A DNA stretch of 64,000 bases from Sequoia sempervirens (GCA_007258455.2 VDFB02270651.1:696988197-697052196), one strand, 5' to 3'. Shown: positions 46,071 to 58,491, numbered from the stretch's first letter. Notes: generated by a model not told the origin, from the sequence alone. Made by a program: numbers and translations.

Positions 46071-46349
46071 GTTTTGGTTTTCGTCCTTTGCATTTTGAGT
46101 TTCTTCGTAGGAGCGAGGTCAGTTTGGGGTGTGAACTTGGAAAGGTTGGTTATTTCCTTGGATCGTCCCCATCCTGACCTCGGTCCCGATTCCAGTTTCT
46201 ATTTTGGTTCTGCCCCCGCCGGAGGTAAGTCTTTCCTTATGAAGTATAGTAAAATAAGAAGTGTTATGGGTAAGTTTGAGCAGGAAATTTTCATGATTTA
46301 GAAGACTAATAGAGACCTTGTTTTATAGGATCAAGTCATGTGCATGAGG

Positions 46350-47715
46350 ATATTTCTTAAGGATCTCGACAAAAGGTCTTTCCAACTTGATGGGGTCTCA
46401 CTGACATGTTTTGTGCCCTTGGTATGACACATTTGAATTTACTGAAATGTCTTCCCAACTAAGGTTGGTCTTGCCGATGGTCTTTGCAAGATCCGTATTA
46501 CCTCTGTGGCTCATCGAAACATTTCACCGACTGTCCTAGGCTACATCAACAACTTATAGAAGAATGGATCTGGGGTAGGAGGAGCTCGCGGAGAGGAAGG
46601 GAACGCGCCAGGAGGTCTCAGTGAAATGTAGGAGTCTCGGCGACACGCTGGGAATGAAAGAAAGGAATGTCGGTATAACTGAAAAGGGGTCTCCCCGACA
46701 TAAACGGTCACCAAAGAATGATGAATTCAGCAAAGGATAAAACTTTTAGTGTAATGTTTGGCCAAAAGGTGTGAGCTCATAATGACAAAAGAGGTCTAGA
46801 CGAGTGGGTGTAGTCTCATCGACAAGGGTGTCTTTGGTGAGAGAATTAGTAGGTCTTGCCGATCACCTTCAGTGGGTGCAGTCTCGCCGACAAGGGTGTC
46901 TTTGGTGAGAGAATTAATAGCTCTTGCTAAGAGCCTAATGTCTTACCGACATAGTGCAAAAGGGGGGTCTATCAGGTGTCTTCGGTGAGAGAATCAGTAT
47001 GTTACAGCGACAAAGGGATGAGCTAGTAAAGCTTTTTCCAAAGCATGGGGTGTTTATAGGACGTCTTCCCAAGAAGCAGAGGTTAGATCAAAATGCATAT
47101 AACGAAAGATTTCATTTCGGTGTGAATGCGAGAGGGTCTTAGCGACACCAAAATTTGGCAAAAGGAAATGAATGCAGCACGAGGTCTTGCCGATGATCCA
47201 AAGTCACACCAATGACAAGGATCGACAGAAGATTGTGATGTCAGTATAGGGTCCCAGCGAAGAAAATAAGTCTCCCTGAGATAGAACAAAGTAGCATCGG
47301 CGAAGGGTTATGCTTTCGCCACAGGGTCTTGGTGATGAGTGAAGGTCACACCAAAAGAATGAAATGAGCTTGCCAAAGGATATGGGACTTGGTGTAATGT
47401 TTGACTGACTCATGAAGGTCACACCGAAAGGAAGAAAGTGGGTTCAGTGAGGATGAAAAGGGAGTTTGCTGAGGGTCTATTTGACAGCGATGGATTTCCC
47501 AGTAAAGGAGGATATCGGGGAGACTCCAAGAGAAAACAAAAGATTCACCATGTGGTCTCAGCAAAAGGATGGAGTCTTGCCGATGGTCTTTCAAAGCTCG
47601 ATGTGACTTTTGAGCCCACCGAGATGTCTCACCAACAGTCTCATGTCTTTCCGATAGTTTCCCAATGGATGAAGTCGCATCGGGGAGACACCGATGGTGT
47701 CTCACCGACATGCGA
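46350..47715 (+). repeat. Field of GTCTCRCCGA-like motifs in U3
   Basis: About twenty variants of GTCTYRSCGA (for example GTCTCGCCGACA, GTCTTGCCGATG, GTCTCACCGACA, GTCTCAGCGA) occur at irregular 25-90 bp spacing, with companion words GAGAGAATTAGTAG and AAGGTCACACCGAAAG. A tandem block with a unit of about 65 bp lies at 46800-46990. The 3' LTR keeps the field at about 53400-54690. Confidence 0.7.
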
Positions 47716-49060
47716 CAGCAAAGAAAACTGATTTTGACCACCCCTATGTAAGAGACTAACAAAATGCAAGCAAGAAGGATTCTTTCTGAGAACATATGAT
47801 GATGGATTGGCTTGGGTGATAACACAAAGATCTACAGGGAGGCCTGATGGTGTTTCCAGAAGACAGTCAACGTGCAGAGAGGTCCAGAACATGAAGAAAG
47901 GCTAAATGAAGAAAGAAACTATGAGTCACAAGGATAGCTATAGTGACCACTGGCGGAAATAGATGAAGATTAATGATGATATTCTAAGAATTCAAGACTA
48001 ATTTCAAGAGTTCGAGTAGGGACACACAGACAGGGGAATTAATGCGGCAACAGCAAAAGATCTACAAATCTTTCCTAGAAATCCTTCTAGCAATATGGAC
48101 AGCAGGGCTTCACATTCAATGCACAACTGACTCTTTCCAAAAGATCTAAGAGCCGACTCTCCTACAGTTAGTAAATATTTTGTAAACCCTAATACGAGGG
48201 GACAACACATCCTTTTTGATGCATCCTGTATACAAGGCATTCTTGCCTCTTTGTAAAGGATTAGAATGGCTAAGATTAGAACTTCTAGGGTAGAATTAGG
48301 AGTAGAAGTGGTAGGATTAGAAAAGGGTAGAGTGAAGATTAGTTAAAACTTGTAGAGTAGAACTAGTAGCTAGGAGTAAGATTCAGTAGGAAAGACTAAT
48401 TTATCTTTCAGTTTTCTTAGAGTAAATGGAAACAATTTGGAGCCACAAATTTTTTGTACATTGGTGATTGTGCCAGCTTTGTAATTGTTGTTTATCTGTC
48501 TCACTGATAGTAGAAGTAACTATATCTTAATCTACTTCATGTTGCATTTCAGAATGGTGTTAGTCTTGAGTTAATCATTTGATTTGAAAGCTTTCAAGGA
48601 ATGAGGTTTGATTTTCTATTTTTTTTGAATGGTAACTTGCAATCTGTTGTTGAAATCAACATTGTGAATGGATGAAGCTGTGTGTTAGTCACAAGTTAAT
48701 TTTGTTTTGTAGTTGTAGTTAGGAATTCCTTGGAAGGTGACAGGTCTGGTTAATTTAGATGAAGTGTCATTATTTTCTATTCCAAAGCCCTGATCCCTCT
48801 TTTTACATTTCTTTAAAACCCTGATTATAATAGGTTTTAAGTTTATGTTTTCTCTCACAACAGTCCAAAAGCTCACACCAGCAGGCCCCTTGAATATTAC
48901 TATTACATGGACCACTGAGGGACATCAGCACAGTTGAGACCCAACTACAAGGACCTTGGGAGCTAAGATATCCATGTGATCATCTTTCTCTTTCAGGAGA
49001 AACAAAGTATTAATATTCTGTTTGCAATGTTGTTGTGCCATCCGGGATGTCAATAGGAAC

Positions 49061-49077
49061 TGGTGCTAGAAGGAGGG
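49061..49077 (+). promoter_or_regulatory. Candidate primer binding site
   Basis: TGGTGCTAGAAGGAGGG, 5 nt after the LTR end. It starts with the TGG expected opposite a tRNA CCA end, but I cannot name the tRNA. Confidence 0.4.
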
Positions 49078-49141
49078 CCCTATGAGTAATTGTGAATCGT
49101 TGTGAGTTGGAGTGGGCCAGGTCTTTGAAGGCCTAGCTCTA

Positions 49142-51061
49142 ATGGGTAGCCCTTTGTATATACTAGGATATGTCCATGAAATCCCTAGTCACCTGTATGA
49201 TTGGCTTGCTTTATTTTTCCCTAACAATGGGAAAAATGCTTTTGAACATGTCAAAACTTGCAGGTGTATTCTCACTTTTCTCTAGTTTCCACATGAGGAT
49301 GTTGTCAGTCAATTGTTCATCAGAACATTTCAAGGTTCAGCAAGACAATGGTATGTTTATCTGCCACCGCAATCTATTTATTCATGGGCAAAGTTAGAAA
49401 GCTTATTCTTAGGCCAGTTTGGTCCTTGCACACAAGACTACTAGGAGAACTCATCCCTACAAAATCCAATCACAAAGTTAAATACTCCACCTGTCAATGA
49501 AGTGATGACCATATCATCTCTTTTCAGTCATCTTCCAAAGCATACTCCATTACATCACAATGAAGCTCTAGATGAAACATTTGATTCGCTAGAATATAAC
49601 TTTGATGACTTGTTTGGTGAAAAGCATGAAATGGATCTAAATCCAGAGCTTACTGAAAATCTCAATATAGAGCCTAGCTTTGTTGAGTATACTAACAATG
49701 GCTTTGAAGGAGATGAGGTATTAGTGTGGGATTGTTGTCATGGGAAACCAACAATGCCTTCTGATGATTTTAGCAACTCTCCCAATCAAGATCAAAATCA
49801 GGGTGATGAGGAATGGACAGAAGAGCATGGTTCATGTTGGCTAGATATCCCATGTGTGTAAAATTGAATAAGGAAGAAGTTGGAAGAATTAGGAGATTCA
49901 AAATTATTAGATCTTGTTAAACCAATTGGATGTGGGATACATCAAACTGATCAACATTCTCAGATGGACTGCCATGTCTTCCTAGGAAGGATGGATTTGT
50001 ATTTCAAGAAAATGATCACTAGTGAAGGAATACTTATGGAGGATCCTTGGAGTACGTATCCCCTCAATAAGGAGGATGAAACAACTAGCACACATGAGAA
50101 TGATGATCAGTCCATCCAACATGATGAGAACAACTGTGAGAACATGTTGCATTCTTCCCCATCTTTTGTTGACCTTGATCCTTGCATGGAGATGGATTCA
50201 ACAACTGATGAAACTCCTCTACCTAGTGCAGACCTGATTGAAGTGGAGAATGGATTCATTGATGCATTCATAGATTCTTTCATGATGGTGGATGAAGAAG
50301 AAGCACACCTTGATGGGTTAATACAAGAGGATGACTCTGCTGATGTAAGTAGTGAAAATATTGAAACAGATAACACAATTCAAGAGGGGATTGCTAATGA
50401 ATCTTGTGGTCAAGGAAAAGAACTTAAATGCCAACCTAAAATTTTAAAGGGAGAAGTCAAAATAGATGTGCAGATCAATAAACTGACCCCTAAGGAAATT
50501 CATGATGACATACGTCTAGATGAAACAAAAGAATGTCAAGAAAAGGACCAAGAGGTTATCTTAAAGGTTGAATCTCTTCAATATAACAAAGAGAGTGAGA
50601 CAAAGGAGTATCTTCTTGATTTTTATTATGTTTGTTTAGATGTGTTGGTTGATGATGTGCAGGAATATGAATTGAGAGAGTGTTTTCCTGACTCTGACTC
50701 TATCCATTCAAGTGAGTTTGAAGGAAATCATTGTTCACCATGTGCCAGTATCCCTGACATCAATGGTGATAAGCTGGAGGTAGATTCTCAAACCCTGGGG
50801 GATGACCTGTTGCAAGAGAATGTTCAAAATGAAGATTCATCTCAAGAAATTCAAAAAAATTTTGACTCCGGACCCGAGATGAATACAAAGATGCAGGTAA
50901 TTGAATATCCTGACTGCAAGATGAACCCTGATTTAGTGGTGCTCCATGAGCTAAGACCTCATGAGGAGGAGGTCATACAACACGAGCCTACATTGGTAAC
51001 TAAAAATCTTCAAAATCAGGTGTTGTCCTTTCATTATCCTCTATGTTTTAGTAATTTTTAG
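49142..51061 (+). pseudogene. Gag-only ORF with long acidic tail (decayed)
   Basis: One plus frame from ATG 49142 to 51061, about 640 codons with four stops (49283 TAG, 49442 TAG, 49859 TAA, 49865 TGA). The first 130 codons hold a retrotransposon Gag domain: SHLYDWLALFFPNNGKNAFE, then VVSQLFIRTFQGSARQWYVY and LPPQSIYSWAKLESLFLGQF. These follow the plant gypsy Gag pattern R-x-WY-x-x-LP-x-x-SI-x-SW. From about residue 120 the protein is acidic and Ser/Asp/Glu-rich, with no zinc knuckle and no protease. 49880-51061 is 393 open codons, unusually long for decayed DNA. The tail ends in HYPLCFSNF. Function of the tail unknown. Confidence 0.8.
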
Positions 51062-52416
51062 TTTGATTATAGCATTGGGGATAGTAAAACATGTTTGTGG
51101 GTAAATCATGGAAAAATTGAGAACCCACAGTTGATAATATTTCAAGCTTTATGCTCTCAGAATGAACTTATTGCTTATAAACTTTATATTTCTGAGTATA
51201 AAGATAAATTTGCTAGGTTTAGAACTGTGCCTAGTAAGTTAAGATTGCTGCACATAATGAAAAATCAGTCATGTCAATGTATAAATTTTTACAGTTTTGT
51301 GTTTGTAAAGCTTAGCTTTTGAGATATTTTAGGATTAGGATAGGTTAGTGTTAGTTTTCCTTTGTTTGGTTTTTTTCCTTTTCTTGTTCTTTTTGTTTTT
51401 GTTTGTAGATAGTTTGTTTGTTTTTCTGTTTGTAGATTTTTTGCTTTTGCTTTTGTTGTAAATAGCTTTGTTGTTGTTTCCCTATTCTTCCTTTTTTCTT
51501 TTTGTCTTTCTGCTTCCTTGGTTCTATTGTTTTCTCTTTTATTTTGTCCTTTGGGGTTTACCTATTCTAACCCATCTTAAAATGGTGGTTGTTATCTCAA
51601 GCATGCTTTGGTCATTTGGAGGACGGTTTAGATATTTTCATGCTTTCTAGCTGGGTGATTCTGTCCCAAACTTTGATCTTATACCCATTGACAATAAGAG
51701 TTGTGGAAAGTCTTGAAAACAAGGTGCAAAGTAAGTACCCTTCATTAGCTCTCCTCGAATCTTTCACAAATCAATAAGATCATCTCCTCTTACAATGGTA
51801 TATTTGTCCTAGGATGGCAATGTTGTAAGACTTGAGTGAAAAATCCAATTTTCCAAGTGCTGTCATGAGGTCCATGGTAGTTTTCAACCCAGATCAGATG
51901 TTAAACATTTGACATATTGAAAGGAAAAGAGAACTAAATGAAATATCTAAAACCTCAAAAGACAAAAAGAAAAGAATTATCAAAAGGAAAAGAGGATTCA
52001 ATATGATTGGGTGATTCTAGTATCTCTATCGGGGCTATGGACACTTGACTAGAAGTAGAGCAATGCTGTGGGAAAACTAGACGTATCTCCGTCGGGGCTA
52101 TGGATTCCTAACTGGCAGTGAAGCAATGCCCAGGATATCATTGCACGATAGCTAAAAGAAAATCAACTCATGTAGCTCAAATCTTTCACATTGTTATTTA
52201 AAAGATGAAGAAAACTTCATCAGAGAGTGATGCACAATCAAGTACACACATAGATTCAGGGGGTAGCTATTGTTGACTTACATTTGAGATCCTAGCTCAA
52301 CCTTGCTATAACTAACCCAACTGGAGTTGTGATGTTCATGAACTAGGAGTTCTAGGTAGCTAAATCCTTTAGATTCTTGAAAATGGTTAAACCATTTTCC
52401 CAGCCGAGTTGCAATT
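51062..52416 (+). other. 3' untranslated part of gag-only element
   Basis: No gene. A T-rich stretch lies at 51340-51560 (TTTTGTTTGTAGAT repeats). A direct duplication of about 46 bp occurs at 52019 and 52085 (TATCTCYRTCGGGGCTATGG ... GAAGCAATGCC). The expected purine tract just before 52417 is not evident. Confidence 0.5.
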
Positions 52417-55400
52417 TGTTATGCCTTGCATAACCACCCCACTTTGATCTAGGTCAAAATGGGTCCCCTTTCTTTTTTTCTTTTTCTCTTTTGCCTTTGG
52501 TTTTCATCCTTAGGAATTTTCCTTTCAAATTTATGTCAGAGGGGGAACCGAGACCAATACTGGACTTGGAAATTCCTTCTATGTTTTGGTCTTGTTTCGT
52601 CCCTGGTTCCGGTTCTGATTGTTCTTTGCCTTCTCCCTTTGTTCTTTGTCAGAGTTGGGTCTAGGACTAACTCAAAATGTTGAACTTTCTCAAAGTGCCT
52701 CGTTCAGGTCTCGTCTTGGGTCTGACCCCACCTTTTCTTCCCTCTTCATTGGTTTTTGTCGGTAAATGTCCTTTTCCTTAACTTTATTTTCAGCCTTGGG
52801 AATTTTCTTTTTTATTCTAGCGGACCCAAAACTAGAACTGGGTCCGAACCCAGGAACTTCCTCAAAGTTCCTGGTTCGGATTTAGTGTCAATCCTGGTTC
52901 CATGTTTTTGGTTCTTTCACTTCTGGTTTCCTCTTTTTTGGTCATGGGGTTTTCCTTCCCCTTTCTCTTACTTTATGTTCCATTCTTTTCCTCTTTTCGG
53001 GTGACGTCGGAGGCGGGTTCGGAACAAAATCCAAACCCAAAACTTGGAGACTTCCTCAAAGTTTCTAGTTCAGATTTGGTCCCAACCTTGGTTCCATCTG
53101 TCATTTTGCTTCGGCTCTGCCGGTGTTTTGGTTGCCATCCTTTTCATTTTGAGTTTCTTCATGGGAGTGGGGTCAGTTTGGGGTGAACTTGGAAAGGTTG
53201 ATTATTTCCCTGGCTCATCCCCATCCCCACCCCAGTCCCAATTCCAGTTTCTGTTTTGGTTCTGCCCCCGCCGGAGGTAAGTATTTCCTTATGAAGTATA
53301 GTAAAATAAGAAGTGTTATGGGTAAGTTTGAGTGGGACATTTTCATGATTTAGAAGACTAATAGAGACCTTGTTTTATAGGATCAAGTCATGTGCATGAG
53401 GATATTTCTTAAGGATCTCGATGAAAAGTTTTCCTGACCTGATGGGGTCTTGCTGACATGTTTTGTGCCCTTGGTGTGACACGTTTGAGTTCGCTGAAAT
53501 GTCTTCCCGACAAAGGTTGGTCTTGTTGATGGTCTTTGTGAGATCGGTATTACCTTTGTGGCTCATCAAAACATTTCACTGACTGTCCTAGGCTACATCG
53601 ACAACTTATAGAAGAACGGATCTGGGGCAGGAGGAGCTCGCAGAGAGGAAGGGCATGCGCCAAGAGGTCTCAGCAAAATGTACGAGTCTCAGTGACGCAC
53701 TGGGAATGAAAGAAAGGTATGTCAGTATAATTGAAGAGGGGTCTCCTTGAAATAAAAGGTCACCAAAGAATGATGAATTTTGCGAAGGATAAAACTTTCG
53801 GTGTAATGTCTAGCCAAAAGATGTGAGGTCATAGTGACAAAAGAGGTCTCGACAAGTGGATGCAGTCTCGCGGACAAGGGTGTCTTTGGTGAGAGAATTA
53901 GTAGGTCTTGTCGACCACCTTCAGTGGGTGCAGTATCACCGACAAGGGTGTCTTCGGTGAGAGAATCAATATGTTACAGTAACAAATGGATGAGCTAGTA
54001 AAGCTTTTTCCAAGGCATGGGATGTCTATAGGACGTCTTCCTGATAAGGGGAGGTTACAGCGAAACACATATAATGAAAGATTTCATTTTGGTGTGACTG
54101 CGAGAGGGTCTTGGCAACACTGGAATTCGGCTAAAGGAAATGAATGCAGTGGGAGGTCTCATCGATGATCCAAAGTCACACCAATGACAAGAATCAACAG
54201 AAGGTTGTGATGTCAGTATAGGGTCCCAGCGAAGAAAATAAGTCTCCCCAACATAGAACAAAGCGACATGAGCGAAGGGTTATGCTTTCACCACAGGGTC
54301 TTCACGATGAATGAAGGTCACACCGAAAGATCGAAATGAGCTCACCGAAGGATATGGGACTTGGTGTAATGTCTCACCGACTCATGAAGGTCATGCCAAG
54401 AGGAAGAAAGTGGGCTCAATAAGGATGAAAAGGGAGTTCGCTGAGGGTCTTGTCAATAGTGATGGATTTCCCAGTAAAGGAGGATATCAGGGAGACTCCA
54501 AGAGAAAACAAAAGCTTCACCATGTGGTCTCAGCGAAAGGATGGAGTCTTGTCGATGGTCTTTTGGAGCTCGATGTGACTTCTAAGCCCGCCCAGACGTC
54601 TCACCGACTATCTCGTGTCTTTCCGATAGCTTCTGGATGGATGAAGTCGCATCGAGGAGACACCGATGGTGTCTCACCAACATGTGACAGCCAAGTGAAC
54701 CACTTTTGACCGCCCCTATGTAAGAGAATAACAGAATGCAAGCAAGAAGGATTCCTTCTGAGAACAGATGATGATGGATTAGCTCAGGTGATAACGCAAA
54801 GATCTACAGGGAGGCCCAATGGTGTTTCTAGAAGATGGTCAACGTGTAGAGAGGTCTAGAACATGAAGAAAGGTCGAATGAAGAAAGAAACTATCAGTCA
54901 TAGGGACAGCTGTAGTGACCATTGGCAGAAACAGATGAACATTAATGATGATATTCTGAGCATTCAAGATTGATTTCAGAAGGAGTTTGAGTATGGACAC
55001 GCAGATAGGGGAATTAATGCTACAGTAACAAAAGATCTATAGATCTTTCCCAGAAATCCTTTTAGCAATATGGACAGTAGGGCTTCACATTCAATGCACA
55101 ACCGACTCTTTCCAAAAGATCTAAGAGCCGAATCTCCTACAGTCAGCAGATCTTTTGTAAACCTTGATGCATGGGGACAACACATCCTTTTTGATGCATC
55201 CTGTATATAAGGCATTCTTTTCTCTTTGTAAAGGATTAGAACGGCTAAGATTAGAACTTCTAGGGTAGAATTAGGAGTAGAAGTGGTAGGATTAGAACAG
55301 GTAGAGTGAAGATTAGTTAAAACTTGTGGAGTAGAATTGGTAGCTAGGAGTAAGATTCAGTAGGATAGACTAATGTATCTTTCAGTTTTCTTAGAGTAAA

Positions 55401-56026
55401 TGGAAACAATTTGGAGCCATATATTTTTTGTACACTAGTGATTGTGCCAGCTTTGAAATTGTTGTTTATTTGTCTCACTAACAGAAGAAGTAACCAGATC
55501 TTAATCTACTTCATGTTGTGTTTCAGAATGGTGTTAGTCTTGAGTTGATCATTTGATTTGAAAGCTTTCAAGGAATGAGGTTTGATTTTTTGTTTTGTTT
55601 GAATGGTTACTTGCAATCTGTTGTTGAAATCAACATTGTGAATGGATGAAGCTATGTGTTAGTCACAAGTTAATTCTGTTCTACAGTTGTAGTTAGGAAT
55701 TCCTTGGAAGGTGACAGGTCTAGTTAATTTGGATGAAGTGTCATTCTTTTCTGTTCCAAAGCCCTGATCCCTCTTCTTACATTTCTTTAAAACCCTGGTT
55801 AGAATAGGTTTTAAGTTTATGTTTGCTCTCACAATAGTCCAAAAGCTCACACCAGCAGGCCCCTTGAATATTACTGTTACATTGACCACTGAGGGACATC
55901 AACATAGTTGAGACCCAACTACAAGGACCTTGGGAGCTAAGATATCTGTGTGATCCTCTTTCTCTTTCAGGAGAAACAGAGTAGCAATATGTTGTTTGCA
56001 ATGTTGTGCCATCTAGGACATCAACA
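52417..56026 (+). repeat. 3' LTR of gag-only element (3.61 kb)
   Basis: Partner of 45365-49055. It has the same repeat blocks with one fewer tandem unit. The right end CAACA is followed by AGAGT. Confidence 0.9.
55204..55210 (+). promoter_or_regulatory. TATA box in 3' LTR of gag-only element
   Basis: CTGTATATAAGGC, about 2.79 kb into the LTR, so U3 is very long and R plus U5 about 0.8 kb. The 5' LTR has TATACAA at the same place, so its promoter core is damaged. Confidence 0.55.
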
Positions 56027-56031
56027 AGAGT
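56027..56031 (+). repeat. Target site duplication AGAGT (right)
   Basis: Identical to 45360-45364. Copia integrase coding resumes right after it. Confidence 0.9.
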
Positions 56032-56637
56032 AAATATGAAGTTTTCTATCATTTTAAGGAGTTCAAGGCTATGGTAGAATCTCAAATTGGAAGGAAAATT
56101 AAATGTTTGAGAATTGACAATGGCGGTGAGTATTGTTTAGCAAACTTTGATAGTATATGTACAAATTTTGGAATTAAAAGATAAAAGACCACTCTGTATT
56201 CTCCACAACAAAATGGAGTTGTAGAAATAATGAACAAAATGTTGATGGAGAAGGCTAGCAGCATGTTGAGTGGAGTTGATCTAGAATAAAAATTTTGCAC
56301 TGAAGCTATTTTCACTACTTGTTATTTAATAAATAGATCTCCTACATCGGCGCTTGTTGATAAAATGCTAATGGAGGCATGGTTGGGGAAAAAGGCTTCA
56401 CTTAAACATCTAATAGTTTTTGGTTGTGAGGCATATGCACATGTGCCTAAAGAGAAGAGAAAAAATTTGGATTATAAGGCCATCAAATGTATCTTTATTG
56501 GCTACAACTATGGTGTGAAAGGATACAAGCTTTGGGACCCTATTGTAGAAAAATTAATTTATTCTAGAAGTGCTATTTTTAGAGAGATTAAATCTTGTCT
56601 TGTTACTTTTCAGCTAGAACAACATAAAAAAATTTAA
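56032..56637 (+). pseudogene. Copia integrase, second half
   Basis: Resumes with KYEVFYHFKEFKAMVE, then CLRIDNGGEYCL (catalytic Asp context), SPQQNGVVEIMNKMLMEKA (with Glu), INRSPTSALVDKM, and the conserved end KHLIVFGCEAYAHVPKEKR, KCIFIGYNYGVKGYKLWDP. Two in-frame stops are visible (after FGIKR and in VDLE). Together with 45200-45364 it makes a full-length copia integrase split by the nested element. Confidence 0.9.
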
Positions 56638-58428
56638 TAGAAAAAGGATGTGGTTCAACTTCCTTCCATGCCTAAGGAAGTTGAATCGAGACCCAAAATA
56701 GACAAGAAGTTGAGGAGAGCTCATCAAGCTCTGAATCTTCAAAAGAGGAAGGAGAGGAGGAGGAAGTAGAAGAACCTCCACCTCAGCTTGTTCAAAGATC
56801 TACAAAGCAAAGGAAACCACCTCAAAGGTATGGGTATTCACCTAATGATTGGAAGTGTATATTTTCTTTGAGTACTAACATTGATGAACCTAGATCTGTG
56901 CAAGGGGCTTTGGGTATGAATGATGCAAAGTCCTAGAAAAATTACATGGATGAAGAGATGAAATCTCTTAAAAGTAATGATACATGGGACCTTGTACCAT
57001 CACTTGAAGGTTGAAAACCTATTGGATGTAAATGGGTGTTTAAGAAAAAGGTTGGCTCATATGGAAATATTGAAATTAAGTATTAGACATAGTTGGTTGC
57101 GAAGGGATAATCTCAGGTTGAGGGTATTGATTATAGTGAGATATTTTCTCCTATTGATAAAATGGCATCCATTCGTTTTTTATTATTTATTGCAGCAACT
57201 TATGATCTAGAGGTGGAACAAATGGATGTGAAAACTATGCTCCTTCATGGGGAGGAAGAAATTTATATGATATAGCCAGAGCACTACATGGTAAAAGGTA
57301 AAAGCAAGTTGGTGTGTAAGATAAAGAAATATTTGTATGGCCTTAAACAAAGTCCTAGGATGTGGTACCAAAATTTTGATACATATGTGTTGAGTTTTGG
57401 ATTTGTACGATCTAAATCTGATGGTGATTATTTCTTGGTAAATGCTTTAGATGTTGATGACATGTCATTTGTTGGGAAAGGAAAAGGTTTGATTGTAGAA
57501 TTGAAATCTCAACTCTCTGTGAAATTTGAAATGAAAAATCTTGGTGTAGAAAAACACATACTTGGGATGGAGATCAGAAGAGATCATGAGGAAAGAAAGT
57601 TATGGCTTGGAAAAAGTAAGTATGTTTGTTCTATTTTGCAAACGTTCAACATGCATGGTTGTAAGAAATTTTTTCTTCCAATTACATTGGGAATGGAGCT
57701 CTCTATTTCACAATGTCCTACATCCCCATCGGAGATGGAAGACATAAGAATAGTTCCTTAACAGAGTGTAGATGGAAGCTTATGTTATGGTCTATACAAG
57801 ACCATACATTACCCAAGCAGTGGGAGTTCTTTCTCATTTTATGTCTAATCTTAGAAGAATGCATTGGGATGTAGTTAAGAGAGTCTTTAGATATTTGCAA
57901 GGTACAATAGAGTAATCTATATGTTTTCATGGTATAGGAGATCAACATTCCCTGAGTATTCATGGTTTTATGGATTTATATTGGGCTAGTGATGTTTATA
58001 GCAGAAGGTTCACCAATCCATATGTGTTTACTCTTCATGTTGGTGCAATCATTTGGATGAGCAAGTGACATTTCATGGTCAATTTTTCCACTAGTGAGGT
58101 AGAGTACATGGCAGCTACTCATTCTTGTAAAGAAGCCATTTGGATAAAGCGTTTGTGTTCATATATTGGATTGAAACAGGGTGCAATTACACTTTATTCT
58201 GACAGTTAGAGTGCAATATGCCTTGTGAGGAACCCTAATTTTCATGCTAGGACCAAAAAAATTGATGTTCAGTATCACTTAGTGAGAGATATGGTCGAGG
58301 ATGATAGGGTGAAGTTGGAAAAGGTAGAGACAGTGGTGAATGTTGAAGATGCATTAACTAAGCCCATGAGCATAGAAAAATTTAGGTGGTGTTCTGAGTC
58401 TATGGGCCTTTCAACCCCTAGCAGTTGA
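56638..58428 (+). pseudogene. Copia reverse transcriptase and RNase H (decayed)
   Basis: An acidic linker (EEGEEEEVEEPPPQLVQRS) leads into the reverse transcriptase: CKWVFKKK, DYSEIFSPIDKMASIRFLL, LEVEQMDVKT, LYGLKQSPRMWYQNFD. The catalytic loop reads LDVDDMSFVG (usual LYVDDM). Next LGMEIRRD, then RNase H pieces SEVEYMAATHSCKEAIW, CLVRNPNFHARTKKID and DALTKPMSIEKFRWC to the stop at 58428. Frames change several times (near 57000, 57440 and 57780) and stops are frequent. Confidence 0.88.
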
Positions 58429-58491
58429 TCCATGATTGTATGTTTCCCTTGGCCCTTACAAGGTATTTGACAAGTGAGAGAATTTTGGAAA
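58429..58491 (+). promoter_or_regulatory. Polypurine-like tract before copia 3' LTR
   Basis: AAGTGAGAGAATTTTGGAAA (58472-58491) touches the LTR start. It is purine-rich, in the form usual for copia (GGGAGAAT...GG), with several changes. Confidence 0.5.

Larger units (their letters stand above)
45365..49055 (+). repeat. 5' LTR of gag-only element (3.69 kb)
   Basis: Matches 52417-56026 along its length. It is about 80 bp longer, mainly because of an extra unit in the tandem block at 46800-46990. Its last bases are CAATA, where the other LTR has CAACA. Its TATA box is mutated (TGTATACAAGG at about 48226). Phe- and Leu-rich frames inside are not genes. Confidence 0.9.
45365..56026 (+). mobile_element. 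Nested 10.66-kb gag-only LTR element with giant LTRs
   Basis: The LTRs 45365-49055 and 52417-56026 start TGTTATGCCTTGCATAACC, and the right one ends CAACA. A perfect 5-bp target duplication lies inside the copia integrase gene. The interior of only 3.36 kb codes a Gag domain and a long acidic tail and nothing else, so it is non-autonomous. The LTRs make up about two thirds of the element. It resembles Ty3/gypsy by Gag type. A candidate primer site lies at 49061; no convincing PPT was found. Confidence 0.88.

Noticed and set aside
45374..46177. Several Phe/Leu/Ser-rich plus frames in the giant LTR (also 52459-53280)
   Set aside because: They lie in U3, follow the CTTTTTC/GGTTCC repeat content and change frame between the two LTRs.
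47346..47825. 159-codon minus frame in the LTR
   Set aside because: Antisense of the GTCTCRCCGA motif field; not kept in the other LTR.
49170..49397. 75-codon plus frame in the gag-only element
   Set aside because: It overlaps the true Gag frame, which shows SHLYDWLALFFPNNG and RQWYVYLPPQSIYSW in frame 2.
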